A stretch of DNA of 32,313 nt from Bacteroidales bacterium (lineage in GTDB: Bacteria > Bacteroidota > Bacteroidia > Bacteroidales > VadinHA17). A model generated the notes under the pieces. The model was not told the DNA's origin. It saw only the letters and a program-made list of their open reading frames with translations, and searched no databases. Made by a program: the position numbers and the translations under genes. The DNA is taken from the NCBI GenBank assembly GCA_003141895.1, contig PLNT01000043.1:84813-117125 (forward strand), in the 5' to 3' direction. Every line of letters starts with the position of its first letter. Position 1 is the stretch's first letter. Positions 17,090 through 24,154 of this stretch are shown here, piece by piece.

Positions 17090-17497
17090 TTAGTGATCCT
17101 CGATAATTGTGACCACCACCTCTCGCTTATCCCTCGGACCATCAAATTCACAAAAAAATATATTCTGCCAGGTGGATAAACCGGCATTATAATCAATAAT
17201 CGGAATAGTCTGGGACGCACCTACCATACCTGCCTTTAAATGCGCATCCCCATTATTATCCTGATGATCATGCTCCCATATTCCTGACGGAATAAGTCTT
17301 TTCAGGAGAGTAATCACATCATTCTGGACTGACTGATCCCAGTTTTCCTGAATCATTATTGCCCCTGTGGATCCCCTTGCATAAACTGATGCAATACCGG
17401 TTTTCACCCTGCTCAGCTTTATTAATGTTACTACGTCTGAGGTGATGTCGTACAAACCATTCTGTTTGTCGGTACGGAGTGTGATAATTTTTTGCAT
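17090..17497 (-). CDS. YjbQ-family protein (UPF0047)
   Basis: The 135-residue length and the strongly conserved DHQDNNGDAHLKAGMVG (about 76-92) and TWQNIFFCEFDGPRDKREV (about 109-127) segments are diagnostic of the YjbQ/UPF0047 family. Some members have been reported to have thiamine-phosphate-synthase-like activity, but the physiological role is unsettled. The first residues, MQKIITLRTDKQNGLYDIT, match the family start. It converges with queG across the 220-base repeat spacer. Nothing next to it points to a thiamine pathway, although thiL is 10 kb away. Confidence 0.88.
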   Translation of the reverse strand: MQKIITLRTDKQNGLYDITSDVVTLIKLSRVKTGIASVYARGSTGAIMIQENWDQSVQNDVITLLKRLIPSGIWEHDHQDNNGDAHLKAGMVGASQTIPIIDYNAGLSTWQNIFFCEFDGPRDKREVVVTIIEDH

Positions 17498-17523
17498 ATG
17501 TTGATAGTTTCTATTATTCTTTT

Positions 17524-17599
17524 ACCCCCTTCCCAACCTTCCCCCAAAGGGGAAGGAGTAATCAAACTTTTCCCCCTTGGGGGAAACAGGAAAGGGGGT
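17524..17599 (+). repeat. Dispersed 76-base palindromic element, copy 3
   Basis: The element runs ACCCCCTTCC to AAAGGGGGT with two hairpins, CCTTCCCCC/GGGGAAGG and TTTCCCCC/GGGGGAAA. It is in the same orientation as copy 2 and opposite to copy 1. It lies 102 bases before the ECF sigma factor start. Confidence 0.82.
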
Positions 17600-17700
17600 T
17601 AACATAAAGGGTAAATTCTATATAATCTAATAAAATTACATTATGTTTTTTACCTTGCTTATAAATTAACGTCTTTATAATAACAATTCAACGCCTTATT

Positions 17701-18246
17701 TTGATAGATCTGGAACTTATAGAGCAATGCAGGGGAGGAAATTTTACAAATTTCAGAAAACTTGTTGAACTGACTTCTCCGTATGCTTTCTCGGTGGCAT
17801 TAAGAATGCTTGGAAATGAAGCTCAGGCCAGGGATGTTGTCCAGGAAACATTGGTAACAATCTGGCAGAAACTGGAAAAGATCAAATCGGCGGAAGTTTA
17901 TAAAACCTGGATTTACAGGATTGTTGTAAACAAATGTTATGATCACATGCGGAGAGTGAAAAGAAACCCGGAATTCAATGTAAATGAGACTACCTGGACA
18001 ATGATCTCAAATACAGTTTCACAGGCACCAAGTGCAGAACTCGAGAACAGAGAGATATCAAAGATAATTACTGTTCTTACACAAAAACTTAGTTCCAAGC
18101 AGAAGGCAGTTTTTGTTTTATCCGATCTGGAGGGAATGACAAATGACGAAATTTCAGAAATTATGGGTTTAAGTAAATCATCTGTTAAAGCAAATCTTTA
18201 TCATGCCCGAAAAAGCATTTCTGAAAAAGTAGAGAAATATTTATAG
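17701..18246 (+). CDS. ECF-type RNA polymerase sigma factor
   Basis: The 181-residue protein has a region-2 domain (about 20-85, including NEAQARDVVQETLVTIWQ and TWIYRIVVNKCYDHMRR) and a region-4 helix-turn-helix (about 125-172, including LSSKQKAVFVLSDLEGMTND and GLSKSSVKANLYHARK). This is the layout of a small ECF sigma factor with no extra domain. The start appears to be TTG at 17701; no ATG lies nearby in frame. Two bases after its stop is a one-helix membrane protein, then a lipoprotein, all reading the same way. Cotranscription suggests that the second gene acts as an anti-sigma factor. The target promoters are unknown. Confidence 0.88.
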   Translation: MIDLELIEQCRGGNFTNFRKLVELTSPYAFSVALRMLGNEAQARDVVQETLVTIWQKLEKIKSAEVYKTWIYRIVVNKCYDHMRRVKRNPEFNVNETTWTMISNTVSQAPSAELENREISKIITVLTQKLSSKQKAVFVLSDLEGMTNDEISEIMGLSKSSVKANLYHARKSISEKVEKYL

Positions 18247-18248
18247 GT

Positions 18249-18788
18249 ATGAATCAGGAAAGTGAAAAATATAATAAAGTCATAAATCTTCTGAAGAATT
18301 CAAAACCCAGGTTAGAATCCACAGAAGAAATAGAAAATGAGGTGATTAAAAGGATAGCCGGTGTTCATCCGGTTGTATCAGCATTAACAGGAATCCTTGA
18401 TTTTCTGTTCTCCTGGGTATATATTGGATGGGTAAGAAGAAGCCTTATCACCTCTTCGATAGCACTGGTTGTGATTTTTGTATATCAACAGGGAGTCATT
18501 CTGAATCGGATAGACTTTCTGAGCAGGCATACTATTGTCATCGGGAAAGAAAATATTTCAGAACAGACTGATCAGGTTGAAAAAATTCTGATGAATTACA
18601 AAAATGGAGTGAGAAAACTGCCTTTACGAACAATAACAATTTCTGAGAAACAGATGAACGAGCTCATTGAATCCGTGAACGAGCTTCAGCTTAAATATAA
18701 GGATCTTGAAAAACTGATTGAAGATGATCCTGAAATAAAAAAACTTATGGAAAAAAAGCTTAATGAAAATAACCGAACAAAAATTTAA
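18249..18788 (+). CDS. Single-pass membrane protein, possible anti-sigma factor
   Basis: I do not recognise the family. The 179-residue protein has a soluble, charged N terminus (1-40), a hydrophobic zone with a membrane segment near 64-85 (RSLITSSIALVVIFVYQQGV), and a charged, helix-prone tail ending in repeated Glu/Lys. This topology (short cytoplasmic part, one or two helices, outer part) and its place directly after an ECF sigma factor, with a 2-base gap, are what one expects of an anti-sigma protein. No zinc-binding HxxxCxxC motif is visible, so it would not be of the classical ZAS type. The role is inference from context only. Confidence 0.6.
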   Translation: MNQESEKYNKVINLLKNSKPRLESTEEIENEVIKRIAGVHPVVSALTGILDFLFSWVYIGWVRRSLITSSIALVVIFVYQQGVILNRIDFLSRHTIVIGKENISEQTDQVEKILMNYKNGVRKLPLRTITISEKQMNELIESVNELQLKYKDLEKLIEDDPEIKKLMEKKLNENNRTKI

Positions 18789-18799
18789 TCTCTGAAGCT

Positions 18800-19867
18800 A
18801 TGAATATGAAATCGATAATGTTGGTTGTATTTTTGATATTGTTATGCACTATATCGTGTAACGATCCTGAAACGATTGTTACAAACTTTGTTCATCCCGA
18901 TGGATCAATAACCAGGAAAATCGAAATGAGAAGTATCGAAGGAGACACACAAAAAAGATTTAATAAATCAGATATACAGGTACCGCTTGACAGTAGTTGG
19001 AAAATTAAAGATTCATGCGAGGTGGACGAGAAGGGTGATACTATCTATGTAAGAAGAGCTGAAAAGCTTTTTAAGAACATAGCAGAGATTAATCAGGCCT
19101 ATTCAGCAGATTCGGGTTCAAATAAGAATATAGCAAGGAAAGCAGAATTCAAAAAAAGTTTCAAGTGGTTCAATACTGAGTTTCGGTTTTCTGAGAGAAT
19201 TGATAAGAGGTTATCATTTGGGTATCCGGTTAAAAATTATCTGAATACTGAAGAGCTCCGGTATTTTTATTCTCCTGAGGTTCTGCAAAACAATAATACT
19301 GAAGGTCCTGATAGTCTCAAATACAGGGTCCTGAGGGACTCTGTAAAATACAAGACCGATAGATGGACCGCAAAAAACATGGTTTCAGAGTGGATTGGTC
19401 AATTTTCTAACCTCACCTCAACAGCAAAAGCAGATTCCGGAATGAGCCTGAAAAATCTGAAATTACGCGAAGACGAGTTCGCAAGACTTATTTTGAAGGA
19501 AGATAAGGGACTAGACAGTTTGTGGAAAAACGGCATTATCCTGAGGGAATTTATTGGTGAACAGAATGCCCTGAAATATAAAACTGAGGCAGATTCAGCA
19601 CTTTCGATAGTAACAAATAAGATTTTTACAAACTTCGAAAATTATTCAGTGAGAATAGTAATGCCAGGGAAGCTGATTGGCGCCAATGGATTTATAGACA
19701 GCACTAAAAAGATGATTTGGCCTGTAACTTCAGATTATTTTATTTCGGAACCCTACGAGATGTGGGCCGAATCTAAAACACCAAACTCGTGGGCATGGTT
19801 TGTGTCGGGCATTTTCCTGTTATTTGTTCTGTCAGGAGTTGTTATAAGGGTAATAAAAAAAAACTGA
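18800..19867 (+). CDS. Predicted lipoprotein with a C-terminal membrane helix
   Basis: I do not recognise this 355-residue protein. The N terminus (MNMKSIMLVVFLILLCTISC) is a lipoprotein-type signal with Cys20 as the probable lipidated residue, although the lipobox is not canonical. The middle is charged, about 300 residues, with no known motif seen. The C terminus has another hydrophobic helix (WAWFVSGIFLLFVLSGVVIR, about 333-352) and then KKN. Having both a lipid anchor and a C-terminal helix is odd. It follows the membrane protein by 11 bases and completes a three-gene unit with the sigma factor. A sensor or client of that sigma factor is a guess. Confidence 0.6.
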   Translation: MNMKSIMLVVFLILLCTISCNDPETIVTNFVHPDGSITRKIEMRSIEGDTQKRFNKSDIQVPLDSSWKIKDSCEVDEKGDTIYVRRAEKLFKNIAEINQAYSADSGSNKNIARKAEFKKSFKWFNTEFRFSERIDKRLSFGYPVKNYLNTEELRYFYSPEVLQNNNTEGPDSLKYRVLRDSVKYKTDRWTAKNMVSEWIGQFSNLTSTAKADSGMSLKNLKLREDEFARLILKEDKGLDSLWKNGIILREFIGEQNALKYKTEADSALSIVTNKIFTNFENYSVRIVMPGKLIGANGFIDSTKKMIWPVTSDYFISEPYEMWAESKTPNSWAWFVSGIFLLFVLSGVVIRVIKKN

Positions 19868-19902
19868 AAAATCCAGCCCTTTTTTATAGATTAACTAAAA
19901 AC

Positions 19903-20409
19903 TTATCTTGAATAGTCTTTTAGCATTAGCATTAATTTCTGACGTGTGAAGAATATCCTGCTCTTGACTGTTCCTATTTTTAAACCCAGTTCATCAGCAA
20001 TCTCTTTATATTTATAACCCTCAATGTGCATCATAAATGGTATTCTGAATTCATCGCTCAAAGAATTGATTGCAAGTCCGATCTCTCCTTCAGCATATTT
20101 CGATTCGGGTGAAATGAATCCTTTGTCGTGAGGCTGGTTTATATAGAACAGATCCTGTGTCACGTCAATAATGGTATTCTCTTTTACATTCCGTCTGTAA
20201 TTATTGATGAAGGTATTTTTCATTATTGTAAATACCCATGCCTTAAGATTAGTATAATCAACGAATTTATCTTTATAAGTAATAGCTTTCAGGTAAGTAT
20301 CCTGGACTAGATCAAGAGCACTGTCGCGATCCGAAGTCAGGCTCATTGCAAATCTCTGAAGATTGGTCTTCATTTCTATCAGGCTATTATTAAAATCATA
20401 CTGTGTCAT
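19903..20409 (-). CDS. ECF-type RNA polymerase sigma factor (second)
   Basis: Starting at ATG 20409 the product is 168 residues, MTQYDFNNSLIEMKTNLQRF onward. It has region 2 (TSDRDSALDLVQDTYLKAI, about 25-43, and KAWVFTIMKNTFINNYRR, about 57-74) and region 4 (LSDEFRIPFMMHIEGYKYKE and IGTVKSRIFFTRQKL, about 117-160). A longer frame from TTG at 20472 would overlap the promoter and is unlikely. A very good promoter at 20443-20473 lies just upstream. It converges with the lipoprotein gene, with 35 bases between their stops. No anti-sigma gene is next to it. The NNYRR pattern is common in Bacteroidales sigma factors. Confidence 0.88.
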   Translation of the reverse strand: MTQYDFNNSLIEMKTNLQRFAMSLTSDRDSALDLVQDTYLKAITYKDKFVDYTNLKAWVFTIMKNTFINNYRRNVKENTIIDVTQDLFYINQPHDKGFISPESKYAEGEIGLAINSLSDEFRIPFMMHIEGYKYKEIADELGLKIGTVKSRIFFTRQKLMLMLKDYSR

Positions 20410-20442
20410 AGTTCTTGGTTTTATTGCTGAAACAAATCTGTA

Positions 20443-20473
20443 CAAATCTAGATAATAAATAAAGATAAACAAA
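20443..20473 (-). promoter_or_regulatory. Bacteroidota-type promoter for the second sigma factor
   Basis: On the minus strand TTTG (20473-20470), 19 bases, TAGATTTG (20450-20443). It is an exact consensus match and places the transcript start near 20436, supporting the ATG at 20409. Confidence 0.72.
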
Positions 20474-20722
20474 TCTTAATATATTTAAATCTTTATATTT
20501 TTAACATATTTTAATCAAATAACATTTTTCAAACTTGATATTCAGCTTAATGCTCTCAAAAATTTCAAAGAATTCTAAATATCAATTAAATCAAAAAAAC
20601 GAATAATATATCTGCTATTGAATCTTCTCTTGCTGATCTGGGACAAATTTATGCTATACTTTCAGAGGCTGGATTAATAATTGGTTAAGCTTAGATTAAG
20701 GATAAATTAAGATTCTTAATTA

Positions 20723-20752
20723 GTTGATTATGGATTATTTGAACATCTTTTG
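20723..20752 (+). promoter_or_regulatory. Possible promoter for the hydrolase-GSCFA pair
   Basis: GTTG (20723-20726), 18 bases, ATCTTTTG (20745-20752). It resembles TTTG-N19-TAnnTTTG with mismatches and is 21 bases before the ATG at 20774. Confidence 0.35.
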
Positions 20753-20773
20753 TACTTTTAAAAAAAATTAAAG

Positions 20774-21589
20774 ATGGAGTTTAACATTAAATTGAGTAAC
20801 AGACAGATCCTGAATGGAGTGATCATAAGTCCTGGTGAGCATACAAAGGCTGTCATAATCATGGTTCATGGTCTTGGAGAGCATATTCAGCGTTATCTTA
20901 CCTGGGCCGGATTATTTAAAAACGAAGGAATCGGATTTATAGGTGTTGATCTTCCTGGTCATGGCCGTTCGCAGGGAAGAAGAGGCAATATCCGGAGTTA
21001 TTCATTAACTGAAGAAATGTTAGATATCCTTTTGGAAAGCTGCAGAAAAACTTTTCCGGGGTGTCCTATATATATTTACGGACATAGCCTGGGCGGAGGG
21101 ATTGTTCTTGAATATCTTTTAAAGAAAAACCCGAAGATAAAGGGAGCAATTGTAACTTCACCCTGGCTCCGGCTTACCTCCCAGCCTCCCAAAAGCAAAT
21201 TGATACTTGCTTCTATAATGAAGAATCTTATGCCGGGACTGGTTCAGACATCCGGTCTTAACGTAAATCATATATCTCACGATGGAGCTGAGGTTGAGAA
21301 GTACATTAAAGATCCTCTGGTTCATGGAAAAATCTCAGTCGGTCTTTTCGCCGCTGCCATGAATGCCGGAAAATATTCACTTAATCATGCCTCGGAACTG
21401 AAAATTCCAACGCTACTAATACATGGTAGTGATGATCAGCTTACATCACCGCAAGCGAGCATGGAATTTGCCGGGAAAACGAACATGGTCGAGCTGAAGA
21501 TTTGGGAAGGTGGTTATCATGAATTACATAATGATCTTTTCAGGGAGGATGTATTTAAGTATATAATGAATTGGATGAAAAAAAATTAA
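20774..21589 (+). CDS. Alpha/beta hydrolase, monoacylglycerol lipase / lysophospholipase type
   Basis: The 271-residue protein has the nucleophile elbow GHSLGG (103-108) with Ser105, the oxyanion-hole strand MVHGLGEHIQRY (about 30-41), and VDLPGHGRSQGRRG (58-71). All three are characteristic of the COG2267 monoglyceride-lipase group. The likely Asp is in HGSDDQLTSP and the likely His in GGYHELHND. No export signal is visible, so it should act in the cytoplasm on glycerolipid-like esters; the actual substrate is unknown. A GSCFA gene follows after 18 bases and looks cotranscribed. Confidence 0.88.
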   Translation: MEFNIKLSNRQILNGVIISPGEHTKAVIIMVHGLGEHIQRYLTWAGLFKNEGIGFIGVDLPGHGRSQGRRGNIRSYSLTEEMLDILLESCRKTFPGCPIYIYGHSLGGGIVLEYLLKKNPKIKGAIVTSPWLRLTSQPPKSKLILASIMKNLMPGLVQTSGLNVNHISHDGAEVEKYIKDPLVHGKISVGLFAAAMNAGKYSLNHASELKIPTLLIHGSDDQLTSPQASMEFAGKTNMVELKIWEGGYHELHNDLFREDVFKYIMNWMKKN

Positions 21590-21607
21590 AAGAAACAATT
21601 TATAATA

Positions 21608-22594
21608 ATGGAACTCAGAACCACTTTCCCTGTTGAGCCATCAGCAAGCAAGATCTCATATGATGATCGGGTGATGTTCATTGGTTCATGTTTCGCCTCT
21701 GCTATCGGTTCTCAAATGAACATGGGACATATGCCGGTTATGATCAACCCTGCAGGAGCAGTTTTTAATCCGATATCAGTTTGTAATACGCTGGATTCTA
21801 TTACAAACAGGAAACAGTTTATCATTGATGATCTTCATTTTTATGACGGCATATGGCTTAGTTTCTATCACTATACTGATTTTTCATCAGATGATCCTCT
21901 CAAAGTTCTTGAAAAGATAAACCGGAGACTTGATGACGCTTATGGACATTTGAAATATACCCATTTTCTGTTCGTAACATTTGGAACAGCAAGGGTTTAT
22001 AAGTTGAAGAAATCAGATCTGATAGTATCAAATTGCCATAAAATTCCCGCTGAACAGTTTGAATCAAAGTTATTGACGGTGGATGAAATAATTTCAGTAT
22101 GGAGCGCTCAACTAGATAAATTGAAGCTTCTTTTCCCTGATATGCAGGTAATTTTTACTATTAGTCCGGTGAGACACTGGAAGGACGGACCTCATGGCAA
22201 TCAGGTAAGTAAATCAATTCTCTTTGTTGCATTAGATGAACTTCAGAAGCACAAAACAGCTCCAAAATATTTCCCTGCTTATGAATTGCTCACCGATGAT
22301 TTACGGGATTACAGGTTTTACGCTGAAGATATGCTCCATCCTTCAGTCCAGGCTGTAAACTATATCTGGGAAGCATTTGCCAAAAGTTATCTTGATGATA
22401 GTGTTCTGAATACCTGGAGAGAAATCGTAAAGATAACAAAGGCATATAATCACCGGCTCAACACTGATTCACCGACAAAAGCAAAATTTTTTGCTGAACG
22501 TACACTTAAACAGATATCTGAACTGAAGTTAAAATTTCCTTTAATTGATTTTTCCCGCGAGGAAGATCATTTTCTCAAAATGAGAAACGTGTAA
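21608..22594 (+). CDS. GSCFA-domain protein (SGNH-hydrolase-like)
   Basis: The 328-residue protein carries the family's name-giving GSCFA motif (about 26-30 in VMFIGSCFASAIG). The segments FVTFGTARVY, ISPVRHWKDG and AEDMLHPSVQ follow. The Ser of GSCFA with the Asp and His of DMLH would form an SGNH/GDSL-type esterase triad. Substrates of GSCFA proteins are not well known; they have been linked to cell-surface or polysaccharide modification by domain context only. It lies 18 bases after the alpha/beta hydrolase, suggesting that two esterases work in the same process. No signal peptide is seen. Confidence 0.87.
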   Translation: MELRTTFPVEPSASKISYDDRVMFIGSCFASAIGSQMNMGHMPVMINPAGAVFNPISVCNTLDSITNRKQFIIDDLHFYDGIWLSFYHYTDFSSDDPLKVLEKINRRLDDAYGHLKYTHFLFVTFGTARVYKLKKSDLIVSNCHKIPAEQFESKLLTVDEIISVWSAQLDKLKLLFPDMQVIFTISPVRHWKDGPHGNQVSKSILFVALDELQKHKTAPKYFPAYELLTDDLRDYRFYAEDMLHPSVQAVNYIWEAFAKSYLDDSVLNTWREIVKITKAYNHRLNTDSPTKAKFFAERTLKQISELKLKFPLIDFSREEDHFLKMRNV

Positions 22595-22654
22595 TAAGCT
22601 GTTTATAAGTATATTATTAAAATCAGTCTGAATTATTTCCCGAAATGGAAAAGA

Positions 22655-23557
22655 TTAAAGCAGCGATTCGATAGTTTTGATAAAGTTAGCCGGGTCTTTT
22701 ACCATTACTAGTTTGTCATAAGATTTTTTGGTGGCGAATTCTTCAGGAAAGTCAGTCAGAATAATCTTCTTGATCATCAGCGACTTCCCTATGCTGCTGA
22801 AATATCCGATTTTCTTTTCAGCGAAATCAAATGCACTTGAGTTAACAACAAGATAATCAAATGGTTTGATTTTGTGCATTTCGATTACTTCTGATGCCGG
22901 AAGTATTCCACCTGTAAAAATCACATCAAATCCTCTTTTTTTAAGTGCATACTTATAGAACAGGAAGTTGTTATCGGTGAGATTATCTGATGTATTTATC
23001 ATCGCAACAGCAGGTTTTGACTTACCTGTAACAGGTTTGAGCAGGTTATCTTCAATAATAATGATCTGTTTGATTGTGTTACGGACAAATTGTTCCTGGG
23101 CTCTTGAGAGACTGCCGGTTTGCCAAAGGATCCTGGCTTTTTCAAGAAGAGGATAGAGATACCTGGAATAAGCATCTTCTATGCCCTGGTGTTTAATGAA
23201 TGGAGATAAAGCGTCTTTAAATAATGCTTCATTAAATCGTATGGCAGACATGAGGATCTTACCGGGTTGAAAATTCTGATCAAGATCATCATGTTTGCTG
23301 CTCACCGTCATTACCTGCTGAGTCAATTCATCTTCGTCAAGCCTGGCAATTTTCGATATTTTCAAACCATTCCGGTTGAGATATGCAACGTTAAGGATTT
23401 TCTTCAGCTCTGATTCACTGTAAGTTCTGATGTTTGAATCGGTTCTGTCAGGTTCGAGTATCTTATACCTCTTCTCCCATATCCTGATGGTGTGAGCTTT
23501 AATACCCGAGAAATTTTCAAGATCTTTTATTGAAAATACATTTACCCCGTCTTCCAT
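22655..23557 (-). CDS. MerR-family regulator with a degenerate cobalamin-type C-terminal domain
   Basis: From ATG 23557 the product is 300 residues (an earlier TTG frame exists). The N-terminal winged helix-turn-helix is clear: FSIKDLENFSGIKAHTIRIW (about 8-27) and then EKRYKIL. The rest follows the layout of CarH/LitR-type regulators: a four-helix bundle (about 100-175) and a Rossmann-like domain. Residues needed to hold B12 are altered. The W-x9-EH signature reads W-x9-EQ (Trp145, Glu155, Gln156), and the Rossmann DxHxxG ligand motif is absent. It may therefore sense something else, or use no ligand. A palindromic operator-like sequence lies upstream at 23605-23633. Confidence 0.85.
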   Translation of the reverse strand: MEDGVNVFSIKDLENFSGIKAHTIRIWEKRYKILEPDRTDSNIRTYSESELKKILNVAYLNRNGLKISKIARLDEDELTQQVMTVSSKHDDLDQNFQPGKILMSAIRFNEALFKDALSPFIKHQGIEDAYSRYLYPLLEKARILWQTGSLSRAQEQFVRNTIKQIIIIEDNLLKPVTGKSKPAVAMINTSDNLTDNNFLFYKYALKKRGFDVIFTGGILPASEVIEMHKIKPFDYLVVNSSAFDFAEKKIGYFSSIGKSLMIKKIILTDFPEEFATKKSYDKLVMVKDPANFIKTIESLL

Positions 23558-23604
23558 ATATGAATAAGATAATAATTTTAACAATTGATCAATAATCCAA
23601 TGAT

Positions 23605-23633
23605 TTAAACAATCATTTGAATAGATTGTTTAA
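23605..23633. promoter_or_regulatory. Operator-like inverted repeat upstream of the MerR-type gene
   Basis: TTAAACAATC (23605-23614) and GATTGTTTAA (23624-23633) are perfect 10-base arms around 9 bases. Overlapping it is AATGATT...AATCATT (about 23600-23618). It lies 48 bases upstream of the start, where a self-regulating MerR protein might bind. Binding is inferred. Confidence 0.45.
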
Positions 23634-23727
23634 TCAGATCCGACAAGAATTAACCGAAAGATTTTTTTATTTTGCTGAACTATTTCCCTAAAATTCCCAA
23701 CAAAAGACGAAAATAGTTAATTTTTGT

Positions 23728-24102
23728 TTATTCAGATTGTTCCACCATTATTTTTTTCACGATCCTCATACCGTCACTGAATATAATAGTAACGAGATAC
23801 ATTCCTCTTTTGGGATTTTCGAGGGAGATCTTTATTAATTGGGTTGGATCATTATACTGGAATCTGAAGATATCCTGACCAATAATATTAGTGATTTTTA
23901 CATATGAGATATACTTTTCACTTTTTATGGTAAAACTATTGTCCCTCACAGGAACAGGATATATACTTATATTAGCGTTAAGGGTCTCTTTAGAGTAATT
24001 TATTTGATTGAGTACGGCGGTAATATTAGTTGTATCCTTCTGACCATGAAGGATTAATGTGGAAATTAATAAGAAGAAAATAATTGGTAGACTTTTCTTC
24101 AT
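23728..24102 (-). CDS. Very short T9SS-sorted secreted protein
   Basis: The 124-residue protein has an export signal (MKKSLPIIFFLLISTLILHG), about 25 residues of linker, and then a type A type IX secretion sorting domain that fills the rest: ISIYPVPVRDNSFTI (about 45-59), YVKITNIIGQDIF, RGMYLVTIIFSDGMRIVKKI (about 99-118). Such a domain directs proteins through the outer membrane via T9SS and is normally removed. Here there is almost no passenger, so it could be a remnant, a carrier for a small peptide, or a decoy. It is 52 bases from the end of kdsB on the same strand. A TTTGTTAA/TTAACAAA repeat (24112-24130) precedes it. Confidence 0.8.
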   Translation of the reverse strand: MKKSLPIIFFLLISTLILHGQKDTTNITAVLNQINYSKETLNANISIYPVPVRDNSFTIKSEKYISYVKITNIIGQDIFRFQYNDPTQLIKISLENPKRGMYLVTIIFSDGMRIVKKIMVEQSE

Positions 24103-24111
24103 AGATTACTG

Positions 24112-24130
24112 TTTGTTAATTCTTAACAAA
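24112..24130. repeat. Short inverted repeat before the T9SS-sorted gene
   Basis: TTTGTTAA (24112-24119) and TTAACAAA (24123-24130) with a 3-base centre. It may be an operator or part of the promoter. Confidence 0.4.
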
Positions 24131-24154
24131 TATTGTGCTAAAGATACTGTTTTT

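Larger units (their letters stand above)
20410..20773. other. Gap between divergent units
   Basis: Very A+T-rich. It contains the promoter for the minus-strand sigma factor (20443-20473) and a weaker promoter-like sequence near 20723-20752 for the hydrolase. A frame open from about 20590 to the TAA at 20686-20688 reads ...ESSLADLGQIYAILSEAGL and then stops. It has no start codon, and could be a coding relic. Confidence 0.55.

Noticed and set aside
16840-17106. 88-codon frame running from inside queG across the nested repeat
   Set aside because: The translation is made mostly of the palindrome and begins within queG; it has no coding character.
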